DNA of 38,222 nt from Pseudanabaena sp. M085S1SP2A07QC (GCA_020404895.1 JADBWK010000095.1:1-38222), one strand, 5' to 3'; counted from the first letter of the stretch, positions 18,301-26,177 are shown. Notes: a model not told the origin generated them from the letters alone. Made by a program: numbers and translations.

Positions 18301-18519
18301 GATCGCCCCAGCAACTGACTTGCCTGAAGAATCTGCGATCGCTACAGCTAATATGCCTGATTGCTCTAAAAACTGATAATAATCGCCGCCAAGATCTACT
18401 GCTGTCCATACTTCCGCAGCAAGATCTAGCCCAGGGTAAGCAGGCAAGCTTTGTGGCAATAAGCTTCTTTGTAATAATCTGCCACTTGATAGGTCATTGG
18501 AAGTTTCATTTAACTGCAT
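15349..18519 (-). CDS. SpoIIE/PP2C-type serine phosphatase fused to a 14-repeat WD40 domain
   Basis: A 1056-residue soluble protein. Residues 10-250 are a SpoIIE/RsbU phosphatase domain with the metal-binding acids in place: DLGGDYY (Asp42, Asp46), IADSSGK (Asp63), CSDGLFEA (Asp184) and PDDDVS (241-243). The NAG motif is present (132-134) but the usual following His is Ile. Residues about 265-430 are a helical linker with LLRGTRLSESLAWA, FLEAS and EALFLSNNHIEAMIAG, a pattern I know from the region between the ATPase and WD40 parts of cyanobacterial STAND proteins. From about 432 to 1020 there are 14 WD40 repeats, enough for two seven-bladed propellers, followed by a GCQWLQEYL/GGCGWLYKHL tail. 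Likely a phosphatase controlled by partner binding. Target unknown; the likely class is anti-sigma antagonist signalling. Confidence 0.85.
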   Translation of the reverse strand: MQLNETSNDLSSGRLLQRSLLPQSLPAYPGLDLAAEVWTAVDLGGDYYQFLEQSGILAVAIADSSGKSVAGAIHAALFKGQLDAYAQQGRLQNPASMLNSLNQLLCKSGTDDAIAFCYGALNLFTYELHLGNAGIPGPLIYRAETNTCEEVVNPAIALGRFDSATYRATSRSLNEGDIAIFCSDGLFEATSPLGEEFGRSNGSDVSPLRKTVIELAQYPAKDILQGLKVALDKFSDLEFPDDDVSIVVIKLKNKVKFSELRNCPYLEALQAWQRSEETDESCLLRGTRLSESLAWAEGQSELPKIDLNFLEASQRVNDREQLMSARAADADRLEKLSQELEKSLDAERRQRIIAEMGEINEKIVAYTISSEALFLSNNHIEAMIAGVIGGVQLKRLTTQVDETTLENLRANTQIRSITALEQVVYGIHEFNRLEGHGFWVNKVCYSHDGKLIASASSDRTIKIWDASGVLLQTLASHTNWVTSVAFSPNDNQLVSGSRDNMVKIWNRDESAEGKFAPQPIATLRGHEGPVLDVCFSPDGEMIASASEDKTVRLWKNDGTMIRTLRGGHDRWVTCVAFHPNSKSLVSGSADRSLIVWNTLGVKLKHLQGHDSFVESVAYAPNGLAIVSGSRDRTVKMWGSDGILLKTFYGHSDKVWSVAFSHDNHTIASSGFDRSIRVWDIEQGLQYTFQGHGDVVLSVAFSPDGKTLASASKDTTVKLWSIRGTPLRTLMGHTDEVISVAVSPNSKFLASTCKDKTVNLWNANGTLEAVLEGHNGKVNCVTFSPDSSTILTAAADASIKIWRTDGTLIDTISAHRAEIYKVVYRCDGQVFASCSADGTVRVWSADGKWLQTLTGHTAEVYSIDFAPDGSMLASASKDKLINLWSWDGTLLGTLDGHSAEVYTVCFNPNGKMIASGSMDQSVKLWSIEGQLIKTLNGHSAEVTSVCFSPDGKSIVSASEDSTIQFWSGDGTLLRTFNGHQGPVRSVCFSPNGKILVSSGEDHKIIMWNLDLENLLMRGCQWLQEYLRTNTNVSEEDKHTCLGGCGWLYKHLKSTPPS

Positions 18520-18724
18520 ATACTGGTAGGCAGGGCAATCCTCAGAACAATTATTGTTAACACAGAGATCAAATATTTGTATTCAGCCAGACCATTTATT
18601 TACAAATAGTTCCCAAAAATTCTGTGCTATACACACAGAGAATCATACCCCCTAAGCTAGGGTAACTTCATACAAATATGGCATTTTCCTGTAAAGTTCA
18701 GGCTTAAATCTCATAAAGTCGAAT

Positions 18725-19228
18725 TTAGTCACACTCAAGAGTTTCGCGAGTCATTCTTCCAGTCACAGGGTTTTGTCCTTTCGCTGATAGACAGAGCTTA
18801 AGACGAACTGGTGGACGTAAATCCACATCCGTAAAGTCTGCACCCTCAATTATCACGTTATTGAAAGAAGTACCGTAAGCAAATGAACCTTGAATTACGG
18901 CATTGGTTAAGTTTGCCTTATCAAGGCGAGCATTATCAAGCGTGCTATAGCTGAGATTTGCTCCTGTCAAGTTTGCCTCTTTCATATTGGCGGCAAAAAA
19001 ACTAACTCCTTGCGCGTCAGCATTAATAAATGATGTGTTTCGCAGATCAGATTCATTGAACTGATAGCCTTGAAGCGATCGCTCTGAAAAGTCAGCGCCT
19101 TGAAGAAAAGCTTTCACATATACATCAGCCCAAACTGGATTAGCGCCTGTCAAGATTAGAACTAGACATAGCAGCATATTTATTGCATTGAAAATAATAT
19201 TGCGTAAGGTAAAAACTGTGATTTTCAT
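18725..19228 (-). CDS. Secreted pentapeptide-repeat protein, probably thylakoid lumenal
   Basis: A 167-residue protein. A signal peptide covers about residues 1-34, with a hydrophobic core and cleavage near NPVWA. Residues about 40-135 form pentapeptide repeats of the A(D/N)LxX type (for instance GADFSERSLQG, ADFTDVDLR), which fold into a right-handed quadrilateral helix. The C-terminus has a Cys pair (Cys146, Cys166) that could form a disulfide. The layout resembles the thylakoid-lumen pentapeptide proteins TL15/TL17 of plants, so a lumenal site is inferred. Biochemical role unknown. Confidence 0.75.
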   Translation of the reverse strand: MKITVFTLRNIIFNAINMLLCLVLILTGANPVWADVYVKAFLQGADFSERSLQGYQFNESDLRNTSFINADAQGVSFFAANMKEANLTGANLSYSTLDNARLDKANLTNAVIQGSFAYGTSFNNVIIEGADFTDVDLRPPVRLKLCLSAKGQNPVTGRMTRETLECD

Positions 19229-19263
19229 GATTTTGATGATAGCTGAGTCTTACCCACTTCTCA

Positions 19264-19322
19264 GTGAATAATTAGTGGTAAATGGCAAAGCTATGCATCA
19301 CTAATTATTCACTTTATAACAC
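19264..19322. promoter_or_regulatory. 14-bp perfect inverted repeat upstream of yraN
   Basis: GTGAATAATTAGTG (19264-19277) pairs with its complement at 19309-19322. The in-frame ATG at 19282 lies in the loop. The hairpin therefore either covers an upstream start or belongs to the 5' leader of an mRNA translated from ATG 19360. Confidence 0.5.
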
Positions 19323-19359
19323 TTATTCTTTGCGTGAGAAGGGAAGTAATATCAAGTTT

Positions 19360-19725
19360 ATGGCAAAAGAAGTAGGCGATCGCGGGGAGATACTTGTAGC
19401 CCAACTGCTAAAAGCAAATGGGTGGGAAATTTTAGAAACCCAGTGGCGCTGTTATTGGGGTGAGTTGGATTTGATTGCTTGCGATCGCCAATGGTTGCTA
19501 TTTATTGAAGTAAAAACCCGTAGTGATCGCAATTGGGATGCTGATGGCAGTTTGGCGATTACCCCTAAGAAACAAGCCAAACTAATTAAATCTGCTTCTA
19601 CATTTTTAGCGCAAAATCCTCAACTATCTGCACTAGCCTGTCGGTTTGATGTTGCCCTAGTGCGCCGCACAACATCAGCAAATTTTTGCTTGCAGACATA
19701 TATCGAACAAGCTTTTGTCGCATAG
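19360..19725 (+). CDS. yraN: YraN family (UPF0102) endonuclease-fold protein
   Basis: From ATG 19360 the protein is 121 residues; an in-frame ATG at 19282 would add 26 residues (MAKLCITNYSLYN...) that do not resemble the family and overlap a perfect inverted repeat. The core matches the restriction-endonuclease-like YraN family: GDRGEILVAQLLKANGWEIL, then GELDLIACD and FIEVKTRS, which give the E-x-n-D-x-n-E-V-K active-site pattern. The molecular function of the family is not settled; roles in DNA processing have been proposed. The second start has an AGGGAAG, rather far upstream. Confidence 0.8.
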   Translation: MAKEVGDRGEILVAQLLKANGWEILETQWRCYWGELDLIACDRQWLLFIEVKTRSDRNWDADGSLAITPKKQAKLIKSASTFLAQNPQLSALACRFDVALVRRTTSANFCLQTYIEQAFVA

Positions 19726-19774
19726 TTACATAACCCAGAAAAGAGGATGCCATAAATTTTTGATGGTGCGATCT

Positions 19775-19880
19775 TATAGCTGTCGCCATTCATGTCAGGA
19801 CATAAAACCCAGATAGAGAGAAGCGGTGCTTCTCTCTATCTGGGTTGGGATTTGTTTTGATAAAAGTGGCTAAAGCTATA
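19775..19880. mobile_element. Variable-stem palindromic repeat, TATAGCT-type ends (copy 2)
   Basis: Imperfect ends TATAGCTGTCGCC (19775-19787) and its counterpart ending AGCTATA at 19880 enclose an 18-bp perfect stem (19806-19823 with 19829-19846) with an AACCCAGATAG base and a cggtg loop. The inner GGACATAAAACCC word is shared with the 108-bp copies. The element lies exactly at the truncated end of the glycosyltransferase fragment. Confidence 0.75.
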
Positions 19881-20196
19881 TCGCCAACATTTGGCAAAAT
19901 ACTCACTAACGAGAGATCGCAGGCAGTCAATGAGCATGACAAAACTTCTCGATCTTGGTAAGGCAACTGCAACACATTAGGCAATTGACATGAAGCGATC
20001 GCTTGTTTAATAACCTGAGAACCTACGCAGTTACCAATAAATACAAATTTGATATCAGGACGATTCATCAGTAATTGAGCACAATTGAGGAACGTTTGAC
20101 TATCATGGTAACGTCCCAAATTACCCGAATAAAGAACAACAAAGCAATCAGTTAACCCATATAGTTTGGCAAACCAATTTTCTGATTTAGCGATTG

Positions 20197-20199
<3 letters not shown>
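19881..20199 (-). pseudogene. Fragment of a GT4-type glycosyltransferase
   Basis: About 105 codons on the minus strand read as the C-terminal Rossmann domain of a family-4 glycosyltransferase: SENWFAKLYGL, VVLYSGNLGRYHDSQTFL, PDIKFVFIGN, NVLQLPYQ and CDLSLVSI. Both ends are missing. The upstream end stops at the IS256-family remnant near 20199 and the downstream end at the palindromic repeat ending at 19880. The conserved C-terminal Glu motif of the donor site is absent. It cannot be functional. Confidence 0.8.
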
Positions 20200-20971
<772 letters not shown>

Positions 20972-21079
20972 TATAGCAATGTAAGCTTTGATTAGGACAT
21001 AAAACCCAAAAGATGGCAGAGCTTCGCTCTGCCATCTTTTGGGTTTTGAATTGTCCTATCTATCTCTTACGTTGCTATA
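20972..21079 (-). mobile_element. 108-bp variable-stem palindromic repeat (copy 3)
   Basis: Ends TATAGCAATGTAAG and CTTACGTTGCTATA form 14-bp inverted repeats with one mismatch. Inside are GGACATAAAACCCA and its near complement, and a stem with tip GGCAGAGC-ttc-GCTCTGCC. It matches the copy at 26308-26415, read on the other strand, at all but one of 108 positions, implying recent spread. Its left end has replaced the start codon of the prolyl aminopeptidase gene. Confidence 0.85.
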
Positions 21080-21133
21080 GTTCACGCATAAAGTATTTTT
21101 AAAGGATTTATAGCTGCCGCCAAGTTTAATGTC

Positions 21134-21223
21134 ACTTCTCGAAATTGTGTCTATACTTTCGAGAAGTTCACCCCCCCAAAGAGATTTGCGGCGCGAGGGG
21201 ACGCACATCTCTTTTGGGGGGTG
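21134..21223. repeat. Two adjacent palindromes
   Basis: The first stem pairs ACTTCTCGAAA (21134-21144) with 21157-21167. The second pairs a 17-base C-rich arm (21169-21185) with 21207-21223, with one mismatch. A solo TATAGCTGCCGCC end lies nearby at about 21109. This is repeat-derived DNA with no gene. Confidence 0.6.
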
Positions 21224-21305
21224 AAGTTGTCTCAACATGACTTCTGATGGCTGGCAATATAGCCTGATTAATTTATAGAAGTGCCCAATATAGCAACTTA
21301 ATGCT

Positions 21306-21343
21306 AAAAAGCAGAAAAAGTGCTCCAATCTTTTTCTGCTTTT
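21306..21343 (-). terminator. Terminator-like hairpin of the ABC-2 permease gene
   Basis: AAAAGCAGAAAAA and its complement enclose a loop of about a dozen bases, seven bases beyond the permease stop codon. The ends are A- and T-rich so it may work in both directions. Confidence 0.6.
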
Positions 21344-21350
21344 GGCTTTT

Positions 21351-22130
21351 TTATAAATGACTTTCAGTTTGTAACATGCGTTGATAGGCAAGCCAGCCTG
21401 CGGCGATCGCCACGACAAAAAAGCCAACTAAAAATCGAAGATGGATCACCATATCTGGGTTTGACAGGGTTTTGCTATCAGTTGAGAGTGCTGTAAATGC
21501 CTCACTCATATGATAGACAGGATTAAACTGAGTAATCAAAAGTAAATCTTTTGATAAGAATGTGGTTGGGAAGAATGCCCCACCTAAAATTAATAGTGGC
21601 ACGCCCACCCCTGCAACCAAAGAATTGACATCTTCGACCTTACGCGCAAATTTTGTCGCTAGCACAAATCCAATACCAACATATGATCCAATACTTGCCA
21701 AAATCACAAAAATCCCTAAAGCGATCGATCCGCTAAAGCGTACTTCCCAAAACGCAGCAACTGTATAAATAATTAAAGTCTGTCCAAGACCGATCGCAGC
21801 ATAGGCAAAGAAAATACCAAGAAAGTATGAAATTCCATTGATCGGCGAAATTAATAAACGCTTAATTGTAAGGCTTTCTCGTTCTGAGACAATCGTGGAC
21901 ATTGTGCCGCCAAGACAACTAAAAAATAAAGCTGAACCGATTAAAGTTGCGGGGGCAGATAGTTTAAACGATTCAACGGTTGTAATTTTTGAACCTTCTG
22001 CCAAGACAAATCCGTTCAGTAACAGCATAGAAATAGGGAAAATCACCCACAATAGCAAAGTCCGATATGTGCGAAATAGTTCTAATAAAATACGTCGCCC
22101 GATCGCGATCGCTTCATACCCATAGTTCAT
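21351..22130 (-). CDS. ABC-2 type transporter permease
   Basis: A 259-residue inner-membrane protein with six predicted helices: one near residues 22-42, then about 60-80, 100-128, 135-160, 165-185 and 225-247. The layout, with an SERESLTIKRLLISPINGISYFLG loop after helix 2 and a GGAFFPTTFL segment late in the chain, fits the ABC-2/DrrB-like permeases that export drugs, lipids or polysaccharides. The ATPase that should power it is not adjacent, so it must be encoded elsewhere. Substrate unknown. Confidence 0.8.
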   Translation of the reverse strand: MNYGYEAIAIGRRILLELFRTYRTLLLWVIFPISMLLLNGFVLAEGSKITTVESFKLSAPATLIGSALFFSCLGGTMSTIVSERESLTIKRLLISPINGISYFLGIFFAYAAIGLGQTLIIYTVAAFWEVRFSGSIALGIFVILASIGSYVGIGFVLATKFARKVEDVNSLVAGVGVPLLILGGAFFPTTFLSKDLLLITQFNPVYHMSEAFTALSTDSKTLSNPDMVIHLRFLVGFFVVAIAAGWLAYQRMLQTESHL

Positions 22131-22236
22131 GTGAATTTTTTAGTGATTGAGTGGCTAGCTATGGTAATTATAAGTAGCGGTGGCAAGAAGCTCTGCTCTC
22201 TCTTTAGTAATTGGCCGTCAGAGATAAAAAATAACT

Positions 22237-23301
22237 GTGTTAAATGGCAAAGATTTTCTTAGCAAATATCTAAAGCGCATTGTCATCATTGGCGTGGCAA
22301 TTTATCTTGCCTTTAGGTTGGGACAGACTTTGCAATTATTGCTGACTAGTGTTTTTTTGGCAGGGGCGATCACGCCAATCGTCGAGCAACTTACCAGTTT
22401 TCGGATTAGGGTTAAGAGCTGGGAAATTGGCTTAAATCGAGTATGGGCTGTGGTGATGCTCTACTTGTTTTTATTAATAGTTATCATTTTAGCGATCACT
22501 CCTGCCCCTCAAATCATTCTGGAACTTGGGCAATTTTTTATTAAACTGCCAAATTTGTTAGAGCAAATTCAATTACCAAAAGGGGGGATGTTTAATTTTA
22601 GTCCAGACCAACTCAGTCGCATTTTACAAACTCAGCCACTATTAGATCAAGCCCAAAATTTTGGCAAAGATATCGTTGGACAGACTTTTGTATTTACGTT
22701 GCAGATTGTGAATGCGATCGGGGTTGGTATTTTGAGCCTGTTGATTGCTGCATATATGGTGATCCATTCTGATAGTTTGGTGCGAAGGTGTTTACGTCCT
22801 TTTTCTAGTGAAGTCCGCCAACAGGTAGAAATTTTAATCCCGCCGATTACCCGATGTCTCGGAGCCTATGTGGTGGGGAGGATTGGTACGTCCAGTTTGC
22901 TTGGCTTTTGCACCTATTTGACACTTTCTCTCTTTGGAGTTCCCTACTCAGGAGCCTTGGGGCTATTGGTAGCGATCGCCAATTTAATTCCTTATATTGG
23001 CGGACTAATGGCTTTAGTCGCAATTTTTATCGCCGCATGGGGTGTTGATTTTAGCAAAGGTGCAATCGCCATATTTATTTGCTTTGCACTTCAACAGATC
23101 GAGGCTTTTATCCTTCAGCCTTGGCTAGTTGCACCTTACCTAAATCTTGATGCCTTTGAGCTTTTGCTCTCAATTATTGTTGGGGCAGAGCTTTTTGGCG
23201 TAGTTGGCGCAATCATCGCTCCGCCGATCGCTGGGACAAGCAGAATTCTTTTCAAGCATTTTACTGCTAGTCCTATAGACGAAGACGCTGATCATAAATA
23301 A
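22237..23301 (+). CDS. AI-2E (PerM/UPF0118) family transporter
   Basis: A 354-residue membrane protein starting with GTG at 22237 (the nearby ATG at 22244 is out of frame). Paired N-terminal helices near residues 13-50 and 65-90, an amphipathic region of about 50 residues, then a cluster of helices from about 150 to 340 are characteristic of the family. It has the conserved LVAIANLIPYIGG motif (about 248-260) and a C-terminal LQPWLVAPYLNLDAFELLLSI region. Proposed substrates in the family include autoinducer-2 and Na+/H+, none proven for cyanobacteria. A monocistronic gene, followed by a dense set of palindromes. Confidence 0.85.
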   Translation: MLNGKDFLSKYLKRIVIIGVAIYLAFRLGQTLQLLLTSVFLAGAITPIVEQLTSFRIRVKSWEIGLNRVWAVVMLYLFLLIVIILAITPAPQIILELGQFFIKLPNLLEQIQLPKGGMFNFSPDQLSRILQTQPLLDQAQNFGKDIVGQTFVFTLQIVNAIGVGILSLLIAAYMVIHSDSLVRRCLRPFSSEVRQQVEILIPPITRCLGAYVVGRIGTSSLLGFCTYLTLSLFGVPYSGALGLLVAIANLIPYIGGLMALVAIFIAAWGVDFSKGAIAIFICFALQQIEAFILQPWLVAPYLNLDAFELLLSIIVGAELFGVVGAIIAPPIAGTSRILFKHFTASPIDEDADHK

Positions 23302-23386
23302 TCAAAGGTTGCTAAGCAGCCTTTTCCATTGCTTTGCGCTCAAACCCTAACCCGCAAAATTAAAAGCGTTGCTCCAGAAATTGCTA

Positions 23387-23480
23387 TATAGCTAATGTCC
23401 CTTGTCTTAAGACAGATTAAAACCCAAGAATTGGTTGGCGGCACGGAGCGCCGCCAACCAATTCTTGGGTTTTATGTCCT
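23387..23480. mobile_element. Variable-stem palindromic repeat (copy 4)
   Basis: A perfect 24-bp stem, 23419-23442 with 23450-23473, starts with AAAACCCA and has a tip of GGCGGC and GCCGCC around an ACGGAGC loop. The left end reads TATAGCTAATGTCCC and the right runs through TATGTCCT into the next copy. The mid-stem (GAATTGGTT) is unlike the others. Confidence 0.8.
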
Positions 23481-23595
23481 ATAGCAACGTAAGAGATAGA
23501 TAGGACAATTCAAAAACCAAATAAATGAAGGCAGAGCAAAGCTCCGCCTTCATTTATTTGATTTTTATGTCCTAAGCAAAACTTTCATTGCTATA
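23480..23595. mobile_element. Variable-stem palindromic repeat (copy 5)
   Basis: Left arm TATAGCAACGTAAG followed by AGATAGATAGGACAATTC is identical to the copy at 26308, and the right arm ends CATTGCTATA. The stem differs completely: an AAATAAATGAA mid-section with tip GGCAGAGC-aaa-GCTCCGCC, one mismatch. This pair of copies shows constant arms with a replaced stem. Confidence 0.8.
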
Positions 23596-23603
23596 GTACA
23601 CTT

Positions 23604-23662
23604 GGCGACAGCTATAAGTTCCCAAAAACAAGAGGCGACGCTAAGCGTCACCTCTTGTTTTT
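23604..23662 (-). terminator. Repeat-derived hairpin ending the YCII gene (copy 6)
   Basis: A solo GGCGACAGCTATA end (23604-23616) precedes a hairpin, 23624-23662, with AAAAACAAGAGG arms and tip GGCGACGC-ta-GCGTCACC. It starts at the stop codon of the YCII gene and has A/T borders, so it can act as that gene's terminator. Confidence 0.65.
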
Positions 23663-23943
23663 TAGTAAACCTGAATCCATTCATGGATTTCATAATCATT
23701 CCAAATGCCATTCTGCCAATAAATATCGGATTCAACAAGCTGCCGTGCTTCTGCTATATCGGAAGCAACATAAACTGCAAATACTTTGGTCAAGTCTTGA
23801 GTTGGACCAATAGTCAGTAATCTGCCAGATTCATACATGGCTTTGATGTTATCAAGATGGACTTGGCGAAAAGGTGCACGTTTTTCTAGTACATTTTCGC
23901 AATAGCTGCCCCACACTACAAATTTTTTAAGTTCAGTGCTCAA
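23662..23943 (-). CDS. YCII-domain protein
   Basis: A 93-residue protein of the YCII/dimeric alpha-beta barrel family. The pattern RAPFRQVHLDNIKAMYESGRLLTIGPT, with a His facing the presumed active site and the AxxLVESDIYWQNGIW strand, is typical. Members act as small enzymes or accessory domains; no reaction is known for this one. The ATG at 23941-23943 is the only sensible start. Flanked by palindromic repeats on both sides. Confidence 0.8.
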   Translation of the reverse strand: MSTELKKFVVWGSYCENVLEKRAPFRQVHLDNIKAMYESGRLLTIGPTQDLTKVFAVYVASDIAEARQLVESDIYWQNGIWNDYEIHEWIQVY

Positions 23944-24064
23944 TTTTCTACCAATCCCTATAGATATAAATTCACTACTTCAAAATAATTGAAGCCTACT
24001 TTGCACTCCTCTATATATTTTATTTATGAATTATTGGTCTTAGGAAATTTCAAGTAAAAAATAG

Positions 24065-24185
24065 CAATTTTCATTATGAGAAACAATTAGAGGCTTTTCC
24101 GCACCGCAGTCGGTGGAAAGCCCCAAATTGTTTTTTGAAAGCCATCCGCAGGCTGGCTTTCAAAAAACAATTTTCAAAATGAGAA
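24065..24185. repeat. Compound palindrome flanked by an 18-nt direct repeat
   Basis: CAATTTTCATTATGAGAA (24065-24082) recurs at 24168-24185 with 16 of 18 matches. Between them are an imperfect hairpin (24092-24122) and a perfect 20-bp stem (24125-24144 with 24154-24173). Together with the terminator at 24215 these fill most of the 336-base gap from 23944 to 24279, in which I see no gene. Confidence 0.6.
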
Positions 24186-24214
24186 TAGCTGAAAAAAAAT
24201 GATCCATATAAAAC

Positions 24215-24252
24215 AAAAAAATAGCGACGGACTGAGCCCGTCGCTATTTTTT
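24215..24252 (-). terminator. Intrinsic terminator of the 57-residue gene
   Basis: TAGCGACGG and its complement are bordered by seven A and six T residues. On the minus strand it lies about 30 bases after the stop codon at 24280. Confidence 0.8.
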
Positions 24253-24279
24253 GGGGATCAATTATTTTGTGTGGGTTCC

Positions 24280-24453
24280 TTAGTTAAAAAACAAACGATC
24301 AGCAATTAAAGCAACTGTGGTAGCAAAAGCAGTCACACCGATCGCTACAAAAATATTTTGACCTTGACTGACACTAAAACAAGCAACTGCTCCTGCGCCC
24401 AAACCTGCTGTAACTGCTGCAACTACAGGATCTTTAGTTGATTTATTATACAT
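24280..24453 (-). CDS. 57-residue conserved-looking small membrane protein
   Basis: The frame reads MYNKSTKDPVVAAVTAGLGA..., with two hydrophobic segments (about residues 9-28 and 33-52) joined by the short SVSQGQN turn and ending ADRLFFN. It has an ATG start at 24451-24453, a clear terminator 30 bases downstream, an HIP1-like site and cyanobacterial codon use. I believe similar short proteins occur widely in cyanobacteria, but I cannot name a family. The Shine-Dalgarno is weak. A role in thylakoid or cytoplasmic membrane is inferred only from its helices. Confidence 0.65.
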   Translation of the reverse strand: MYNKSTKDPVVAAVTAGLGAGAVACFSVSQGQNIFVAIGVTAFATTVALIADRLFFN

Positions 24454-24778
24454 TTTTTAAAATACCGACTACTTAAATAAAAAATTTTGATGCTTAATGA
24501 TTGCTAGCCTACAGCAGCCACCCAAGTCCGTTGGTAGTTCTCAATAATTCTTCTTGCTAGCCAGCATTTTCGTAATATTCAGTTACATAATCAATATCGC
24601 GATCTCCTTTGACAACCTCAAAAGAGATAGGAATCAACAAGCACTTCCTATCTCTTTTGGGGTTAGGTTACTGTCTATAGACAGATATCACGATTGCTAA
24701 TATCGCTTACCAAAAGATGTCGCCAAATATCTGTTAGATTTATATATGTTTACAAATTCAATTTAATAAAAAAATTTT
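24454..24778. other. Intergenic region upstream of ycf39
   Basis: A 14-bp hairpin is formed by AAAAGAGATAGGAA (24620-24633) and its complement (24645-24658). On the minus strand a short open stretch ends ...DRDIDYVTEYYENAG before a TAG near 24560; it has no good start and may be the tail of a lost gene. The 60 bases before ycf39 are AT-rich and probably hold its promoter. Confidence 0.4.
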
Positions 24779-25732
24779 ATGAGCTTACTGATCGTCGGTG
24801 CGACAGGTACATTAGGTCGTCAAATCACCCGTCACGCACTGGATCGGGGGCTAAAAGTTAAATGTTTTGTTCGTTATCCTAAAAAAGCAAACTTCCTCAG
24901 AGAATGGGGTGCAGATCTAGTAGCAGGAAATTTGAACAATGTTCAAAGTCTAGATGATGCACTTGAAGGAGTCACCGAAATTATTGACGCAGCCACGACT
25001 CGTGCTACGGGATCAATGCGAATTAAAGATGTCGATTGGCTTGGTAAAGTTTCATTGATCCAAGCTGCCGAACGCGCAAAAGTCGAACGCTTCGTCTTTT
25101 TCTCGATTCTCAATGCCGAAAAATATCCCAATGTCCCACTGATGGACATTAAATATTGCACCGAAAAATTTCTTGCATCCACGGATCTTAACTACACTAT
25201 TCTCAAGCCCTGTGGATTTTTCCAAAATTTGATTGGGGAATATGCAATCCCTATCCTTGAGAATCAAACAATTTGGATCGGTGGCGAGTCTTCACCAATC
25301 GCTTATATGAACACCCAAGACATCGCCAAGTTTGCCGTTCGCGCCCTAACTGTCAAAGAAACTGAGAGACAATCCTTTGCGATCGCAGGATCGAAAGCAT
25401 GGCAGCCTAGCGAAATCATCAAGCTTTGCGAAAGAATGTCGGGCCGTACCAGAAAAACCGCCAACATGCCCATCAGCTTGCTGAGATTTGCACGAAAAAT
25501 TGCTCTTGGCTTTGAATTTGGCTGGAGCTTTGCTGAGCGCATGACCTACGCTGAAGTCCTTGCTAGTGGTATTCCCCTTGATGCAGATATGAAGGAAACT
25601 TACAAAATCTTTGGCTTGGAAGAAGAAGATATGACTACTCTTGAATCCTATATGCAGGATTACTTCAGCCGCATCCTTAAGAAGTTGAAAGAGCTAGATT
25701 ATAAAGAGCCAAAAATTAAAGCTCCTTTTTAA
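24779..25732 (+). CDS. ycf39: Ycf39/HCF244-like NAD(P)-binding photosystem II assembly factor
   Basis: A 317-residue atypical short-chain dehydrogenase. The N-terminal Rossmann motif is GATGTLGRQI (residues 7-16), followed by VKCFVRYPKKANFLREWGADLV, FVFFSILNAEKYPNVPLMDIK, YTILKPCGFFQNLIGEYA and SSPIAYMNTQDIAKFAVRAL, which track Ycf39 closely. In cyanobacteria Ycf39 acts with high-light-inducible proteins in delivering chlorophyll to newly made D1. The catalytic Tyr-Lys pair of ordinary dehydrogenases is lacking, so a binding role is likely. No membrane segment is apparent. Not in an operon. Confidence 0.85.
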   Translation: MSLLIVGATGTLGRQITRHALDRGLKVKCFVRYPKKANFLREWGADLVAGNLNNVQSLDDALEGVTEIIDAATTRATGSMRIKDVDWLGKVSLIQAAERAKVERFVFFSILNAEKYPNVPLMDIKYCTEKFLASTDLNYTILKPCGFFQNLIGEYAIPILENQTIWIGGESSPIAYMNTQDIAKFAVRALTVKETERQSFAIAGSKAWQPSEIIKLCERMSGRTRKTANMPISLLRFARKIALGFEFGWSFAERMTYAEVLASGIPLDADMKETYKIFGLEEEDMTTLESYMQDYFSRILKKLKELDYKEPKIKAPF

Positions 25733-25877
25733 AGCCTAGAGCTTTGAGTGTGTGCTTTATACATCCTCTACTTTTAGACTTTGTTGCTATATTTGAAGTA
25801 GCAGACATAAAAACAGCTCTCAAGAAACATTCGATTGACGAGTGGTAACCAACCAAGTAAACCCAATAATTTAAATC

Positions 25878-26177
25878 ATGAGTAAATCACCATTAGACGC
25901 TTTCTTTATTGGTAGAGCCACTGCTGAGGCTGTAATCGATCGCATTGAAGAAACAGTAACTGATGCCCTAAGCGCTTTAGGTAAATTTGATGCTGAACAA
26001 CGCGAACAAATTCGGACTTTTGTCGAATCAATTCTAGAAAAAGCCGAACAGCAAAAGGGAACTGTAACAACCGAAGATGCAGATATTTCTCCAGATGATC
26101 TCCAAGAAACTATTGATAATCTTCGGGCTGAAATTGCTCAACTAAAGTCTGAATTACAGCAATTTAAAGACAAATAA
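25878..26177 (+). CDS. Small conserved coiled-coil protein of unknown function
   Basis: A 99-residue acidic protein. The first 60 residues (MSKSPLDAFFIGRATAEAV, then LGKFDAEQREQIRTFVE) contain a short amphipathic helix and a motif I remember from cyanobacterial and plastid proteins of no known function. The last 30 residues (LQETIDNLRAEIAQLKSELQQF) form a clear heptad coiled coil. No signal peptide. The gene is 145 bases after ycf39 and has its own terminator, so it may be co-transcribed with or separate from ycf39. Confidence 0.7.
   Translation: MSKSPLDAFFIGRATAEAVIDRIEETVTDALSALGKFDAEQREQIRTFVESILEKAEQQKGTVTTEDADISPDDLQETIDNLRAEIAQLKSELQQFKDK

Larger units (their letters stand above)
23302..23661. 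other. Cluster of three adjacent palindromic repeats
   Basis: This 360-base gap consists almost entirely of repeat DNA: a solo TTGCTATA end (23381-23388) and repeats C (23387-23480), D (23480-23595) and E (23604-23662), which touch or overlap at their TATAGC ends. No gene is visible. Confidence 0.7.

Noticed and set aside
18520-18724. Short minus-strand frame of 20 codons (MRFKPELYRKMPYLYEV)
   Set aside because: Too short, with no ribosome site or family resemblance.
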